Shown here one piece after another: positions 27,224-36,018 of a DNA stretch of 64,000 nucleotides. Both the position numbers and the translations under genes were made by a program. The notes under the pieces were generated by a model, which did no database searches, was not told the origin of the DNA, and saw only the letters and a program-made list of their open reading frames with translations. The stretch is taken from the NCBI RefSeq assembly GCF_014842915.1, contig NZ_JACYXI010000002.1, positions 124,001 to 188,000 of the forward strand. Direction: 5' to 3'. Within the stretch, counting starts at the first letter, position 1, and each line of letters starts with the position of its first letter. The stretch is from Roseibium litorale. GTDB taxonomy: Bacteria > Pseudomonadota > Alphaproteobacteria > Rhizobiales > Stappiaceae.

Positions 27224-28837
27224 ATGGGCGCGAGGGGGCGGTTGAGAGTGGGTGATCAGAACAGGAAAGGCAGGGCCGAAGAAGGTTCCGGAAATCCGTT
27301 CAGACGGGCGGACGGCGAGAGCTTGCTGGAAGCCCGGGGACTGACCAAGCGCTTTGGCGATATCCTCGCCAATGACAAGGTGGAGCTGCGCATCAACAAG
27401 GGCGAAATCCACGCGCTGCTGGGCGAAAACGGTGCTGGAAAGTCCACGCTCGTCAAGATGTTCTACGGATCTCTGGACCCGGATGGAGGTGAGATCCTGT
27501 GGCGCGGCAAGCCGGTGCGCATCTCCAGTCCCGGAGAGGCCCGCGCGCTGGGGATCGGCATGGTCTTCCAGCACTTCTCCCTGTTTGAAGCCCTGACGGT
27601 CGTCGAGAACATCGCGCTTGCGTTGCCCGATCCCGGCAACATGAAGCTTCTGGCAGAGCGGATACGGGATGTCTCCGCCGATTACGGCCTGCCGCTCAAT
27701 CCACAGGACGTTGTGGCTGATTTGCCCGTCGGGATCCGCCAGCGCATCGAGATTGTCCGCTGCCTGCTGCAGGAGCCGGACCTGATCATCATGGATGAGC
27801 CTACGTCCGTGCTGACCCCGCAGGAAGCCGACCGGCTGTTCCTGACCCTTCAACGCCTCGCGTCGGAAGGCTGCGCGGTGCTCTACATTTCCCACCGGCT
27901 GGAAGAGGTAAAGCGGATCTGCCACCACGCGACGATCCTGCGCCACGGCAAGGTCGTTAGCGAGTGTGATCCCTCCGTTGAAACGCCATCCTCGCTTGCC
28001 CGCATGATGGTGGGCTCCGAGGTCATGGTTGTGTCTCAAGGCGCGCTGTCCCTGAAGCGCGGAGATGTCCGCCTCCAGTTGAAAGGATTGTCATCTCCCG
28101 CCTTGACGCCTTTCGCGACAGCCCTTTCCAACATTGCTCTCGATGTTCATGCCGGTGAAGTGGTCGCCATCGCAGGCGTTGCCGGAAACGGCCAGAGCGA
28201 GCTATTCGATGTTATATCCGGAGAGGTTCCGGTCGAGGCGGACATGCTCCGGATCGACGGCGTGGCTGCGGGCAGGCGCGACATCAACTGGCGCCGGAAG
28301 CAGAATGCGGCTTTTGTGCCTGAGGAGCGTCTTGGCCATGGAGCAGTGCCGGGCATGAAGCTGACGGGCAACATTGTACTCACCCGCCACGCCACCAAGG
28401 ACGGCTTGATTTCCAGCGGTTTTCTCAACCGCACCCGCTCCAGTTCTCTGGAGCAGAAGGTCAAGACCAACTATGACGTCCGGATGTCTCACAATGATCC
28501 GGAGGCCCGTTCGCTGTCCGGTGGCAACCTGCAGAAATTCGTCGTTGGCCGGGAACTTGAACGCAATCCCGGGATTCTGGTCGTGAACCAGCCGACCTGG
28601 GGGGTGGATGCCGGCGCCTCGGCGCTGATCCGTCAGGCTCTGATCGATTTGGCCAGATCCGGGTCCGCCGTGCTGGTCATCAGCCAGGATCTGGACGAAA
28701 TCTTTGAAATTGCGGACCGGATCGCCGTTATTTCCCGCGGTCAGCTTTCTCCTGCGGAAGATGCGCAAACCATGACCCGGGAAAAGGTGGGCTTGCTGAT
28801 GGCAGGCGGTGCCGAAGCCAAGGCGGAGGCAATGTAA
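27224..28837 (+). CDS. BMP-type purine/nucleoside ABC transporter, double ATPase subunit
   Basis: 537 residues with two ABC domains. The first has Walker A GENGAGKST, LPVGIRQRIEIVRCLLQ and IIMDEPTSVLTP. The second has a degenerate P-loop (GVAGNGQSE), signature LSGGNLQKFVVGRELERNP and a WGVD region. This tandem form serves nucleoside and basic-membrane-protein-type importers (YufO/NupA class). The first 25 residues are poorly conserved; a GTG at 27248 is an alternative start. Placement after xdhC suggests purine base or nucleoside import. Confidence 0.9.
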   Translation: MGARGRLRVGDQNRKGRAEEGSGNPFRRADGESLLEARGLTKRFGDILANDKVELRINKGEIHALLGENGAGKSTLVKMFYGSLDPDGGEILWRGKPVRISSPGEARALGIGMVFQHFSLFEALTVVENIALALPDPGNMKLLAERIRDVSADYGLPLNPQDVVADLPVGIRQRIEIVRCLLQEPDLIIMDEPTSVLTPQEADRLFLTLQRLASEGCAVLYISHRLEEVKRICHHATILRHGKVVSECDPSVETPSSLARMMVGSEVMVVSQGALSLKRGDVRLQLKGLSSPALTPFATALSNIALDVHAGEVVAIAGVAGNGQSELFDVISGEVPVEADMLRIDGVAAGRRDINWRRKQNAAFVPEERLGHGAVPGMKLTGNIVLTRHATKDGLISSGFLNRTRSSSLEQKVKTNYDVRMSHNDPEARSLSGGNLQKFVVGRELERNPGILVVNQPTWGVDAGASALIRQALIDLARSGSAVLVISQDLDEIFEIADRIAVISRGQLSPAEDAQTMTREKVGLLMAGGAEAKAEAM

Positions 28838-29922
28838 TGCGGATTGAACTGGTCAAGCGCAAGGAACACAGCCAGCTCATGGCCATGCTCTCGCCGATTG
28901 TGGCGGTGGGCCTGACCCTGATCGCCGCTGCGATCCTTTTCTCCCTGTCCGGCAAGGATCCATTGCTGGGTCTGTTCAAATTCTTCATCGAGCCGCTGCT
29001 CGACACCTGGTCGCTTCAGGAAGTCATCGTCAAGGCGACCCCGCTGGTGCTGATGGCCTGCGGTCTCAGCGTCTGCTACCTCTCCAACAACTGGAACATC
29101 GGAGCAGAAGGGCAATTCGTCGCCGGTGCTCTGTGCGGCTCGGCGCTGCCCATCCTCTATCCGGACTTCGAGACCGCCGCGACCCTGCCTCTGATGCTTG
29201 TTTGCGGCATGATCGGCGGCGCGCTCTGGGCATTGATCCCGGCGGTTCTGAAAACCCGCTTCAACACGAATGAGATTCTGACCAGCCTGATGCTGGTCTA
29301 TGTGGCCAACTTGCTGCTGGACTATCTGGTTCGCGGCCCCTGGCGTGACCCGGATGGCTACAACTTCCCGGAATCGCGCATGTTCTCTGACGCCGCGACC
29401 CTGCCCACCATTGGTGACGGCCGCATGAGCATGGCAGCTCCGGTCACACTCGCGGTCGTGATTGTTCTGGCGCTGGTTCTGAGCCGTACTCTGAAGGGGT
29501 TCGAGATCCGCGTCATGGGAGAAAGCCCGAGGGCAGGGGCGTTTGCAGGGTTCTCCCGCAAAAAGCTGACCCTGTTTTCCTTTGCGCTGGCTGGGGCTCT
29601 GGCGGGACTTGCCGGAACCATGGAGGTTTCCGGGTCGCTCAATCAGCTGCTGCCGACCATTTCTCCAGGCTACGGCTTTACCGCCATCATCGTTGCCTTC
29701 CTCGGCCGCCTCAATCCGGTTGCCATCCTGGTCGCTGGCTTTGTTCTGGCCCTGTCCTATATCGGCGGCGAAGCGGTTCAGGCTTCGATGGGCGTCTCCG
29801 ACAAGATCGCCAATGTCATCCAGGGGCTCCTGCTGTTTTTCGTCCTTGGATGCGACACGTTCATCATGTACCGGCTGAGAGTGGTTTCCACCCATTCTGC
29901 CGCTGGCAAGACGGGGGAGTGA
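28837..29922 (+). CDS. BMP-type ABC transporter permease 1
   Basis: 361 residues, BPD_transp_2 family. It has 8-10 hydrophobic helices (SPIVAVGLTLIAAAILFSLSG at the N-terminus) with the typical LSNNWNIGAEGQF and FNTNEILTSLMLVYVANLLLDYL stretches. Its start shares a base with the ATPase stop (ATG at the TAATG junction), and the second permease begins 3 bp after its stop. It pairs with the next gene as the channel. Confidence 0.92.
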   Translation: MRIELVKRKEHSQLMAMLSPIVAVGLTLIAAAILFSLSGKDPLLGLFKFFIEPLLDTWSLQEVIVKATPLVLMACGLSVCYLSNNWNIGAEGQFVAGALCGSALPILYPDFETAATLPLMLVCGMIGGALWALIPAVLKTRFNTNEILTSLMLVYVANLLLDYLVRGPWRDPDGYNFPESRMFSDAATLPTIGDGRMSMAAPVTLAVVIVLALVLSRTLKGFEIRVMGESPRAGAFAGFSRKKLTLFSFALAGALAGLAGTMEVSGSLNQLLPTISPGYGFTAIIVAFLGRLNPVAILVAGFVLALSYIGGEAVQASMGVSDKIANVIQGLLLFFVLGCDTFIMYRLRVVSTHSAAGKTGE

Positions 29923-29925
29923 GCC

Positions 29926-30840
29926 ATGTTTGAAGCCGTTCTTCTCACGGTCATCACCGCTGCGACCCCGCTTCTCATCGCCGCCATTGGTGAGCTGGTT
30001 GTCGAGCGCTCAGGGGTGCTGAACCTCGGCGTCGAAGGCATGATGATCATGGGCGCCGTTGTCGGCTTCGCCGTCGCCAATCAGACCGGGTCCGGAACGC
30101 TCGGCGTTCTGGCTGCCATTCTGGCGGGCATGGCCATGTCGGCGCTTTTTGCCTTTCTGGTTCTGCGCCTCGTGACCAATCAGGTCGCCTCAGGGCTGGC
30201 GCTCACCATTCTGGGTCTCGGGCTGTCCGGCATGATCGGCGAGAGCTTCATCGGCATTCCGGGGCTGCGCCTGCCTGAACTGCACATTCCGGGCCTGAGC
30301 GATCTGCCCTTCATCGGGCCGGTGTTCTTTTCCCATGATGCGGTGGTCTACATCGGCTTCGCTCTGGTGGCGCTCGTCAGCTATGTGCTGTTCCGCACCC
30401 GGGTCGGGCTCATCCTGCGTGCCGTTGGCGACAATCACGTCTCGGCCCATGCGCTCGGTTATTCCGTGCTCAAGGTCCGCTTCCTCGCCATTGTCTTTGG
30501 CGGCGGCTGTGCTGGCCTTGCCGGGGCCTATATGTCGCTGGCCTACACGCCGCAATGGGTTGAGAACATGGTGTCCGGCCGCGGCTGGATCGCGCTGGCA
30601 CTGGTCGTCTTTGCCTCGTGGCTGCCGCTGCGGATCATTGCCGGGGCCTATCTCTTCGGAGCGGTCACCGTGCTGACGTTCCACGCCCAGGCGTTCGGCG
30701 TCGGCATTCCGTCCCAGTTCCTGTCCTGTCTGCCCTATCTGGCCACGATCGTGGTTCTTGTCGTCATATCGGCAAACCGCAGACTGACACTCGTGAATAC
30801 GCCGGCCTGCCTCGGCAAGCCGTTCGTTCCGGACCGGTAG
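29926..30840 (+). CDS. BMP-type ABC transporter permease 2
   Basis: 304 residues, the shorter partner permease. ERSGVLNLGVEGMMIMGAVVGFAVA (near 26-50) and ASGLALTILGLGLSGMIGE are characteristic of nucleoside transporter permeases (YufQ/NupC class). The RAVGDNHVSAHALGYSVLKVRFLAIVFGG stretch is the cytosolic coupling loop. It completes the ABC core of the purine uptake system. Confidence 0.92.
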   Translation: MFEAVLLTVITAATPLLIAAIGELVVERSGVLNLGVEGMMIMGAVVGFAVANQTGSGTLGVLAAILAGMAMSALFAFLVLRLVTNQVASGLALTILGLGLSGMIGESFIGIPGLRLPELHIPGLSDLPFIGPVFFSHDAVVYIGFALVALVSYVLFRTRVGLILRAVGDNHVSAHALGYSVLKVRFLAIVFGGGCAGLAGAYMSLAYTPQWVENMVSGRGWIALALVVFASWLPLRIIAGAYLFGAVTVLTFHAQAFGVGIPSQFLSCLPYLATIVVLVVISANRRLTLVNTPACLGKPFVPDR

Positions 30841-30938
30841 CGCGTCTGCCGGTCACTCAAGAACCTGAACCCCCGCGATCGGGTTCCGGTTTCCTCCGCC
30901 GATCGCATGACACACGCTAATCCTGAGGGGGATTACCA

Positions 30939-32003
30939 ATGAAGAAGTTCCTGAAAGCAACGGTCGCAGCTGTTGCCTTTGCCGCCGCTTCCAGCGCCGC
31001 CTCCGCGGCGGATCTGAAAGCCTGTTTCATTTATATCGGCCCGGTCGGCGACTTCGGCTGGACCTACCAGCACGAACAGGGCCGCAAGGCCGTCGTCGAG
31101 CATTTCGGTGAAAAGGTCGAAACCGCCTATCTGGAAAGCGTGCCGGAAGGCCCGGACTCCGAGCGCGCCATCGAGCGTTTTGCCCGCGAAGGCTGCGGCA
31201 TCATCTTCACCACGTCCTTCGGCTACATGAACCCGACCCTGAAGGTCGCTAAGAAGTATCCGGACGTGAAGTTCGAACATGCGACCGGCTACAAGACTGC
31301 CGACAACGTCGCCACCTATAACTCGAAGTTCCACGAAGGCCGCTACATCATCGGCCAGATCGCGGCCAAGCAGTCCAAGACCGGCACGGCCGGCTACATT
31401 GCCTCCTTCCCGATCCCCGAAGTCGTCGCTGGCATTAACGCCTTCCTGCTGGGCGCCCAGTCCGTCAACCCGGACTTCAAGCTGAAGGTCGTCTGGGTCA
31501 ACTCCTGGTTCGACCCGGGCAAGGAAGCAGATGCTGCCAAGGCCCTCATCGACCAGGGCGCCGACATCATCACCCAGCACACCGACTCCACAGCTCCCCT
31601 GCAGGTTGCGGAAGAGCGCGGCGTCCACGGCTTCGGTCAGGCCTCCGACATGATCGCCTTTGCGCCGAAGGCCCAGTACACCGCCATCGTCGACAACTGG
31701 GGCCCCTATTACATCGAGCGCATCCAGGAAGTGCTCGACGGCACCTGGAAGAGCACCCAGACCTGGGGCGGCTTGAAGGAAGGCCACGTCGTGATGGCGC
31801 CTTACACCAACCTGCCGGATGACGTTGTCGCCATGGCCAAGGAAACACAGGCCAAGATCGAAGGCGGCTGGGAGCCTTTCACCGGCCCGCTCACCAAGCA
31901 GGACGGAACGGAAGCTGCAGCTGACGGCGTTCGTCTCGACGATGGCGCGATCCTCGGCATGAACTGGTACGTCAAGGGCGTCGACGACAAGCTGCCGCAG
32001 TAA
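30939..32003 (+). CDS. BMP-family substrate-binding protein (purine/nucleoside uptake)
   Basis: 354 residues with a Sec signal peptide (MKKFLKATVAAVAFAAASSAASAA). The Bmp domain shows FIYIGPVGDFGWTYQHEQGRKAV, FTTSFGYMNPTLKVAKKYPDVKFEHATGY and GADIITQHTDSTAPLQVAEERG. In characterised relatives the ligand is a purine nucleoside; here xanthine, urate or guanosine-type ligands are plausible from context. It is separated from the permease by about 98 bp containing a good SD (GAGGGGG), and is likely expressed more strongly. Confidence 0.92.
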   Translation: MKKFLKATVAAVAFAAASSAASAADLKACFIYIGPVGDFGWTYQHEQGRKAVVEHFGEKVETAYLESVPEGPDSERAIERFAREGCGIIFTTSFGYMNPTLKVAKKYPDVKFEHATGYKTADNVATYNSKFHEGRYIIGQIAAKQSKTGTAGYIASFPIPEVVAGINAFLLGAQSVNPDFKLKVVWVNSWFDPGKEADAAKALIDQGADIITQHTDSTAPLQVAEERGVHGFGQASDMIAFAPKAQYTAIVDNWGPYYIERIQEVLDGTWKSTQTWGGLKEGHVVMAPYTNLPDDVVAMAKETQAKIEGGWEPFTGPLTKQDGTEAAADGVRLDDGAILGMNWYVKGVDDKLPQ

Positions 32004-32173
32004 GCTTTGACCTGACATCACAATGGGAGTGCCCGTCCGCGGGCATTCCCGGCCAGCGGCAGATGACCCGGCTCCGCCCAGGAGGCCGTGAGAGAACTGC
32101 CGTCAAACTGACATGCCGGACGGGGCAGGGGTCTCTCTGGTTTTCCTGACACACACATCATGGACGCACGCCG

Positions 32174-33358
32174 ATGACCTTTGCCTTTGCAATGGACTGG
32201 ATGAACCTTCTTTTCCGGTGGGCCCACCTCATCGTCGGTATCGGCTGGATCGGCACGTCCTTCTATTTCATTGCCCTTGACCTGTCCTTGCGCAAACGCC
32301 CGCAGATGAAGGAAGGGGTGGCCGGCACCGCCTGGGAAGTGCATGGCGGCGGCTTCTACCATGTCGAGAAATATCTGGTCGCTCCCAAGGAGCTGCCGGA
32401 AGACCTGATCTGGTACAAGTGGGAGGCCTATCTCACCTGGATGACGGGCTTTGCGCTTCTGGTGGTGCAATATTACGCCAATGCCTCGGCCTATCTGATC
32501 GACCCGTCGGTTCTGGAACTGACACCCGGCGAAGCCGTGCTCATTTCCATGCTGTCCCTTGGCGGTGGCTGGCTGATTTATGACCGGCTGTGCAAGTCGC
32601 CCATCGGCCGCAGCACGCCTCTCCTGGCAGCCTGCCTCTTTGTCCTGATCGTGGGCGCGGCCTATCTCTTCACCCATGTGTTTTCAGGCCGCGGCGCCCT
32701 GATTCATGTCGGCGCTTTCGTCGGCACCATCATGGCGGTGAACGTCTTCGGCATCATCATTCCGAACCAGAAGAAAATCACGGCCAGCCTGCTCGCCGGG
32801 CAGGCGCCGGATCCCCGCCTTGGCGCCATCGGCAAGCAGCGCTCCGTTCACAACAATTACCTGACCCTGCCGGTCCTGCTGATGATGGTCTCCAACCATT
32901 ATCCGATGCTGACCGGCCATCCCCAGTCCTGGCTGCTGGTGGCGCTGATCCTGGTCATCGGCGGCATGGTCCGGCATTTCCTGAACCGGCATGACGCGGG
33001 CGATGCCTTTGGCAAGTTCTGGTGGTCACTGCCTCTGGCGGCTGTTGGCCTGATCGCCGCCATGATCATGACGGCGCCGAAAGACTTCAGCGGCGCCGAT
33101 CAGGTGTCCGATGCAACGGTCAAGACCCTGATCACCACCCATTGCGCCATGTGCCACGCGGCAACACCGACCCATGAAGGCTTCGAGGAAGCGCCCAAGG
33201 GCATTCACCTGGAAAGCGTTGCGGACCTGCGCCGCTATGCCGATCAGGTCATGGCCCAGGCGGTGCAGTCCGATGCGATGCCGCTCGGCAACGAAACCGG
33301 AATGACCGACGAAGACCGCGCAACCCTGGGCGCCTGGATTGCTCAGCAGAAGAAGTGA
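32174..33358 (+). CDS. puuD: PuuD-type membrane urate hydroxylase with C-terminal cytochrome c
   Basis: 394 residues. It converts urate to 5-hydroxyisourate, replacing soluble uricase. The N-terminal urate-oxidase membrane domain has about eight helices, beginning MDWMNLLFRWAHLIVGIGWIGTSFYFIALD with conserved His and Trp residues. The C-terminal domain (about 310-394) is cytochrome c-like with one haem site, CAMCH. Electrons probably pass to the respiratory chain rather than directly to O2. It lies between the purine transporter and uraD, exactly where the pathway needs it. Confidence 0.93.
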   Translation: MTFAFAMDWMNLLFRWAHLIVGIGWIGTSFYFIALDLSLRKRPQMKEGVAGTAWEVHGGGFYHVEKYLVAPKELPEDLIWYKWEAYLTWMTGFALLVVQYYANASAYLIDPSVLELTPGEAVLISMLSLGGGWLIYDRLCKSPIGRSTPLLAACLFVLIVGAAYLFTHVFSGRGALIHVGAFVGTIMAVNVFGIIIPNQKKITASLLAGQAPDPRLGAIGKQRSVHNNYLTLPVLLMMVSNHYPMLTGHPQSWLLVALILVIGGMVRHFLNRHDAGDAFGKFWWSLPLAAVGLIAAMIMTAPKDFSGADQVSDATVKTLITTHCAMCHAATPTHEGFEEAPKGIHLESVADLRRYADQVMAQAVQSDAMPLGNETGMTDEDRATLGAWIAQQKK

Positions 33359-33424
33359 CCCATAACCTGAAACTAGACCAGAACCAGGACCTGAACCTGT
33401 GCGCGCAAGAGGGCGGAAAAGCTC

Positions 33425-33934
33425 ATGATCAGCCTTGAAACCGTCAACGCCATGACCACGGAAGACTTTGTGGCGGCCTTTGGCGATGTGGCCGAGCACA
33501 GCCCCTGGGTGGCGCGTGCAGCCCATGGGTTTGCGCCCTTCGCCAACCGGGCCGCGCTTGTTGCCGCGTTCGAAAGCGCCATGCGCAACGCGTCCCATGC
33601 GGATCAGCTGGCCCTGATCCGCGCGCACCCGGACCTTGCCGGCAAGGCGGCATTGGCGGGGGAGGTTGCGGAGGATTCGCGCAAGGAGCAGGCAGGTGCC
33701 GGCCTCGACAGATTGTCCGCAGAGGAGTTCTCCCGCTTCACGGAGCTGAACGGCAGCTATCTTGGAAAATTCGGGTTTCCCTTCATCTTCGCTGTCAAGG
33801 GCGCGGACAAGCACATGATCCTGGATGCTTTTGAAGACCGCCTAGAGAACACGCCCGAGATAGAATTCGGGACCGCCCTGGTTCAGATTTCTAAAATTTT
33901 TCGGTTTCGTCTGGAGGATAGGATATCTGAATGA
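33425..33934 (+). CDS. uraD: OHCU decarboxylase
   Basis: 169 residues. It decarboxylates 2-oxo-4-hydroxy-4-carboxy-5-ureidoimidazoline to S-allantoin, the last step of the urate pathway. Hallmarks are the catalytic-helix segment ALIRAHPDLAGKAALAGE, SRFTELNGSYLGKFGFPFIFAVKG and the closing LVQISKIFRFRLED. It follows puuD by 66 bp; with uraH it completes urate to allantoin. Confidence 0.95.
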   Translation: MISLETVNAMTTEDFVAAFGDVAEHSPWVARAAHGFAPFANRAALVAAFESAMRNASHADQLALIRAHPDLAGKAALAGEVAEDSRKEQAGAGLDRLSAEEFSRFTELNGSYLGKFGFPFIFAVKGADKHMILDAFEDRLENTPEIEFGTALVQISKIFRFRLEDRISE

Positions 33935-33983
33935 CGATGCGGAAACGCAGGCACTCAGCAGTGAAAACATTTTTATTCTAATA

Positions 33984-34140
33984 TTACGTTACGTAAATTC
34001 ATGTGCATTTAACTGCACTAAATTCGCCATTTTGATATAACTTTTGACTAATATATTCATTTAACGCTGGAAGGTTGATATTGGTCAACATACAATCCCG
34101 CTAGTCCGATTAATGATTAGCCGGCCTGATATCAGGCCGG
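33984..34140. promoter_or_regulatory. AT-rich leader with perfect palindromes upstream of the Rrf2 gene
   Basis: The uraD-rrf2 gap (33935-34185) is markedly AT-rich. It has TTACGTTACGTAA (33984-33996), a 6+1+6 palindrome, and GTGCA/TGCAC at 34003-34018. CCGGCCTGATATCAGGCCGG at 34121-34140 is a perfect 20-bp palindrome 45 bp before the rrf2 ATG. The last could be an operator or a strong hairpin in the 5' leader; it has no T-run. Confidence 0.5.
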
Positions 34141-34185
34141 GAATTTATTCCTGTTCGCAGCATTTTGAGGCAAGGCGGGGGCCGC

Positions 34186-34671
34186 ATGCGTTTAACGGAA
34201 AGAACAGATATCGCGGTCCGGATCCTGATATTCCTGTCCCTTTTCAAGGGGCAGAAGGTGTCGATCGATCAGCTGGCAGAGCAATATATCGGACACCGCG
34301 CCCAGATCGTAGCCGCCGTTCAGCAGCTCAGAAAGGCCGGAATGATCGGGTCGATCCCAGGCCGCAACGGCGGCATCTGGATTGAAAAGGACCCCTCTGA
34401 GATTTCGGTCGCGGAAATTGTCCGCATGTTCGAAACCGATTTCGCCATGACCACCTGCATGAACCACAATGACGACTGCACCCTGATCGGCAGCTGCCGC
34501 CTGCCCAGGCTCCTGAATGAGGCCCTGGCCCGGTTCTTCGAACCTCTGGAAGCCGCCACGATCGCCGATCTGATCGTCCCCAACGCCATGCGGATCATTG
34601 AAGGGAACCGGGAAGACACGGAGCGGGTGAAAGCCTTCACACCGGTCCGGGCGGAAACCGGTGCGTCATAG
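34186..34671 (+). CDS. Rrf2-family regulator with three-cysteine cluster site
   Basis: About 161 residues from ATG 34186 (purine-rich SD GGCAAGGCGGGGG); an upstream in-frame TTG is less likely. The winged HTH is MRLTERTDIAVRILIFLSLFKGQKVSIDQLAEQYIGHRAQIVAAVQQLRKAG. Three cysteines, TTCMNHNDDCTLIGSC, match the Fe-S ligand spacing of NsrR-like members, so an iron-sulfur sensor of NO or redox state is likely. It lies beside the purine genes, which encode Fe-S and haem enzymes, but a regulatory link is not shown. Confidence 0.87.
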   Translation: MRLTERTDIAVRILIFLSLFKGQKVSIDQLAEQYIGHRAQIVAAVQQLRKAGMIGSIPGRNGGIWIEKDPSEISVAEIVRMFETDFAMTTCMNHNDDCTLIGSCRLPRLLNEALARFFEPLEAATIADLIVPNAMRIIEGNREDTERVKAFTPVRAETGAS

Positions 34672-35216
34672 CCAGACGTTTATTGCCGCCTTTGCCGCTT
34701 AAGAAGCAGCCTGCATTCAATCAGGATTTCTCCGAGAGTGTCGTCGGTGTTCTCGATGATAATCGGTCGGAACGATCTAGGACAGCCGGTAAAGACGTCC
34801 CCCCTTTGGATGCTGCGCATGCGTGGCTAAATCTCAAGGCTGAGTACTTAGGGCGGTAGGGTGCCGATGGTTGACATTCTGCTGCCAGGCGGTCGCACAA
34901 GGAAGTAGCTACGAGGGCCCTTCTAAGACGGCTATATTTTCGAACGCGTTACCAGTCCAAGTATCGTCGGAAAGCTCCGGAGCCCTTGGCGATCCATGCC
35001 CTTTTGGCGCAATCATTATCTGTAGGCGTGGCAGGCCGTATGCAAAATCTGTATCGACGGCAGCCGCTGATGCCCTTAGAAGTAGGTTCAGTTGGCGACA
35101 TCGTCGAAACTTCCTGATGAACATCTCTTGCAGAGGGCTGTCCTGAGGTAGCGCGATGCCGTTTTGTGGACTTTGAGGACTTGGCCCAATAGGTTTGGTC
35201 ACCCCGGTCTAAAGTC
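34672..35216. other. Left part of the accessory island, no assignable gene
   Basis: Composition drops in GC here compared with the flanking chromosome. Short overlapping frames exist on both strands; the most protein-like is on the minus strand (34909-35202, ending ...DTWTGNAFENIAVLEGPS), but it has no recognised domain and no convincing start. It may be degraded gene material at the island edge. No integrase and no copy of the tRNA-Ser 3' end was seen. Confidence 0.4.
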
Positions 35217-35363
35217 ATGCCTTTTGAACAAAGGGGCGAGATGAGAGAGTCGAACCAAAAGCCATTACTGATGACGTTCAAGCAGTCTGGAATTCAATTC
35301 ATTGACGAGAACGGAGGCGGTGCAGGCGAACGTCTAGCCAATCCCCGAAGGCTAATTGAATGA
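35217..35363 (+). CDS. 48-codon ORF resembling the C-terminal end of XRE regulators, coupled to darT
   Basis: ATG 35217 to TGA 35361-35363 encodes MPFEQRGEMRESNQKPLLMT followed by FKQSGIQFIDENGGGAGERL and a short tail. The phrase GIQFIDENGGGAGERL is the usual last segment of small XRE/HigA-type DNA-binding proteins in alphaproteobacteria, yet the HTH part is absent. The stop overlaps the darT start (ATGA), so the two are probably translationally coupled. An internal ATG at 35241 follows AAGGGGCGAG. It may be a truncated regulator or a small protein that tunes darT expression. Confidence 0.5.
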   Translation: MPFEQRGEMRESNQKPLLMTFKQSGIQFIDENGGGAGERLANPRRLIE

Positions 35364-36007
35364 CCCCTCCTCCTGTCGCCCCCAAGATTTACCATATTGT
35401 CAATGTCGATAGGTTGCCTTCGATTATTGCGTCAGGGAAGCTGTTCTGCGATTCCACGATCGTTAACATGAATGCCGCTGGGACGACCATCGGTATGCGG
35501 ACGATTAAGCAAAGACGTTTTGAGCTTCCGGTGAAGTGCTACAGCAATGCGGTGGTCGCAGATTTTGTGCCATTCTATTTTTGCCCTCGATCCGTGATGC
35601 TGTACGTCATTCATTGTGCGAACAGCCCAGAACTTGCTTACAAGGGTGGGCAGGGGCCTATTATCCACTTGGAAGCTGACCTTTATAAGGTGGTATCCTG
35701 GGCAAACGGAGCAAGGCAAAGTTGGGCGTTCAGTGGAAGCAATGCTGGTGCTGCTTACTCGTCGTTCTGGAATGATGTCGCTCAACTAAACCAACTGAAC
35801 TGGCCCCACATAGAGACTAACCAGTGGGCTCAAGCAGACGTAAAAGAAGCTAAGCAGGCCGAGTTCCTCATGTATAAGTTTTTTCCTTGGCATCTGGTCG
35901 ATAGGATAGCTACCCAAAATCTGGCAACCTATAATCAGGTGCAGAACAACCTCATTCCAGCGGCGCACAAGCCCCAGGTGGGATTAATCCCTGCTTGGTA
36001 CTATTGA
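35360..36007 (+). CDS. darT: DarT DNA ADP-ribosyltransferase toxin
   Basis: 215 residues, the family's full length. DarT enzymes attach ADP-ribose from NAD to thymidine in single-stranded DNA, blocking replication, and act in phage defence. Conserved elements: KIYHIVNVDRLPSIIASGKLFCD at the start, NAVVADFVPFYFCPRSVMLYVIH (about 63-85), and the catalytic-Glu segment KQAEFLMYKFFPWHLVDRI (about 169-187). No inactivating change is evident. darG follows with its SD overlapping the darT stop region. The start overlaps the upstream small ORF. Confidence 0.9.
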   Translation: MTPPPVAPKIYHIVNVDRLPSIIASGKLFCDSTIVNMNAAGTTIGMRTIKQRRFELPVKCYSNAVVADFVPFYFCPRSVMLYVIHCANSPELAYKGGQGPIIHLEADLYKVVSWANGARQSWAFSGSNAGAAYSSFWNDVAQLNQLNWPHIETNQWAQADVKEAKQAEFLMYKFFPWHLVDRIATQNLATYNQVQNNLIPAAHKPQVGLIPAWYY

Positions 36008-36018
36008 AGGAGGTTTCA

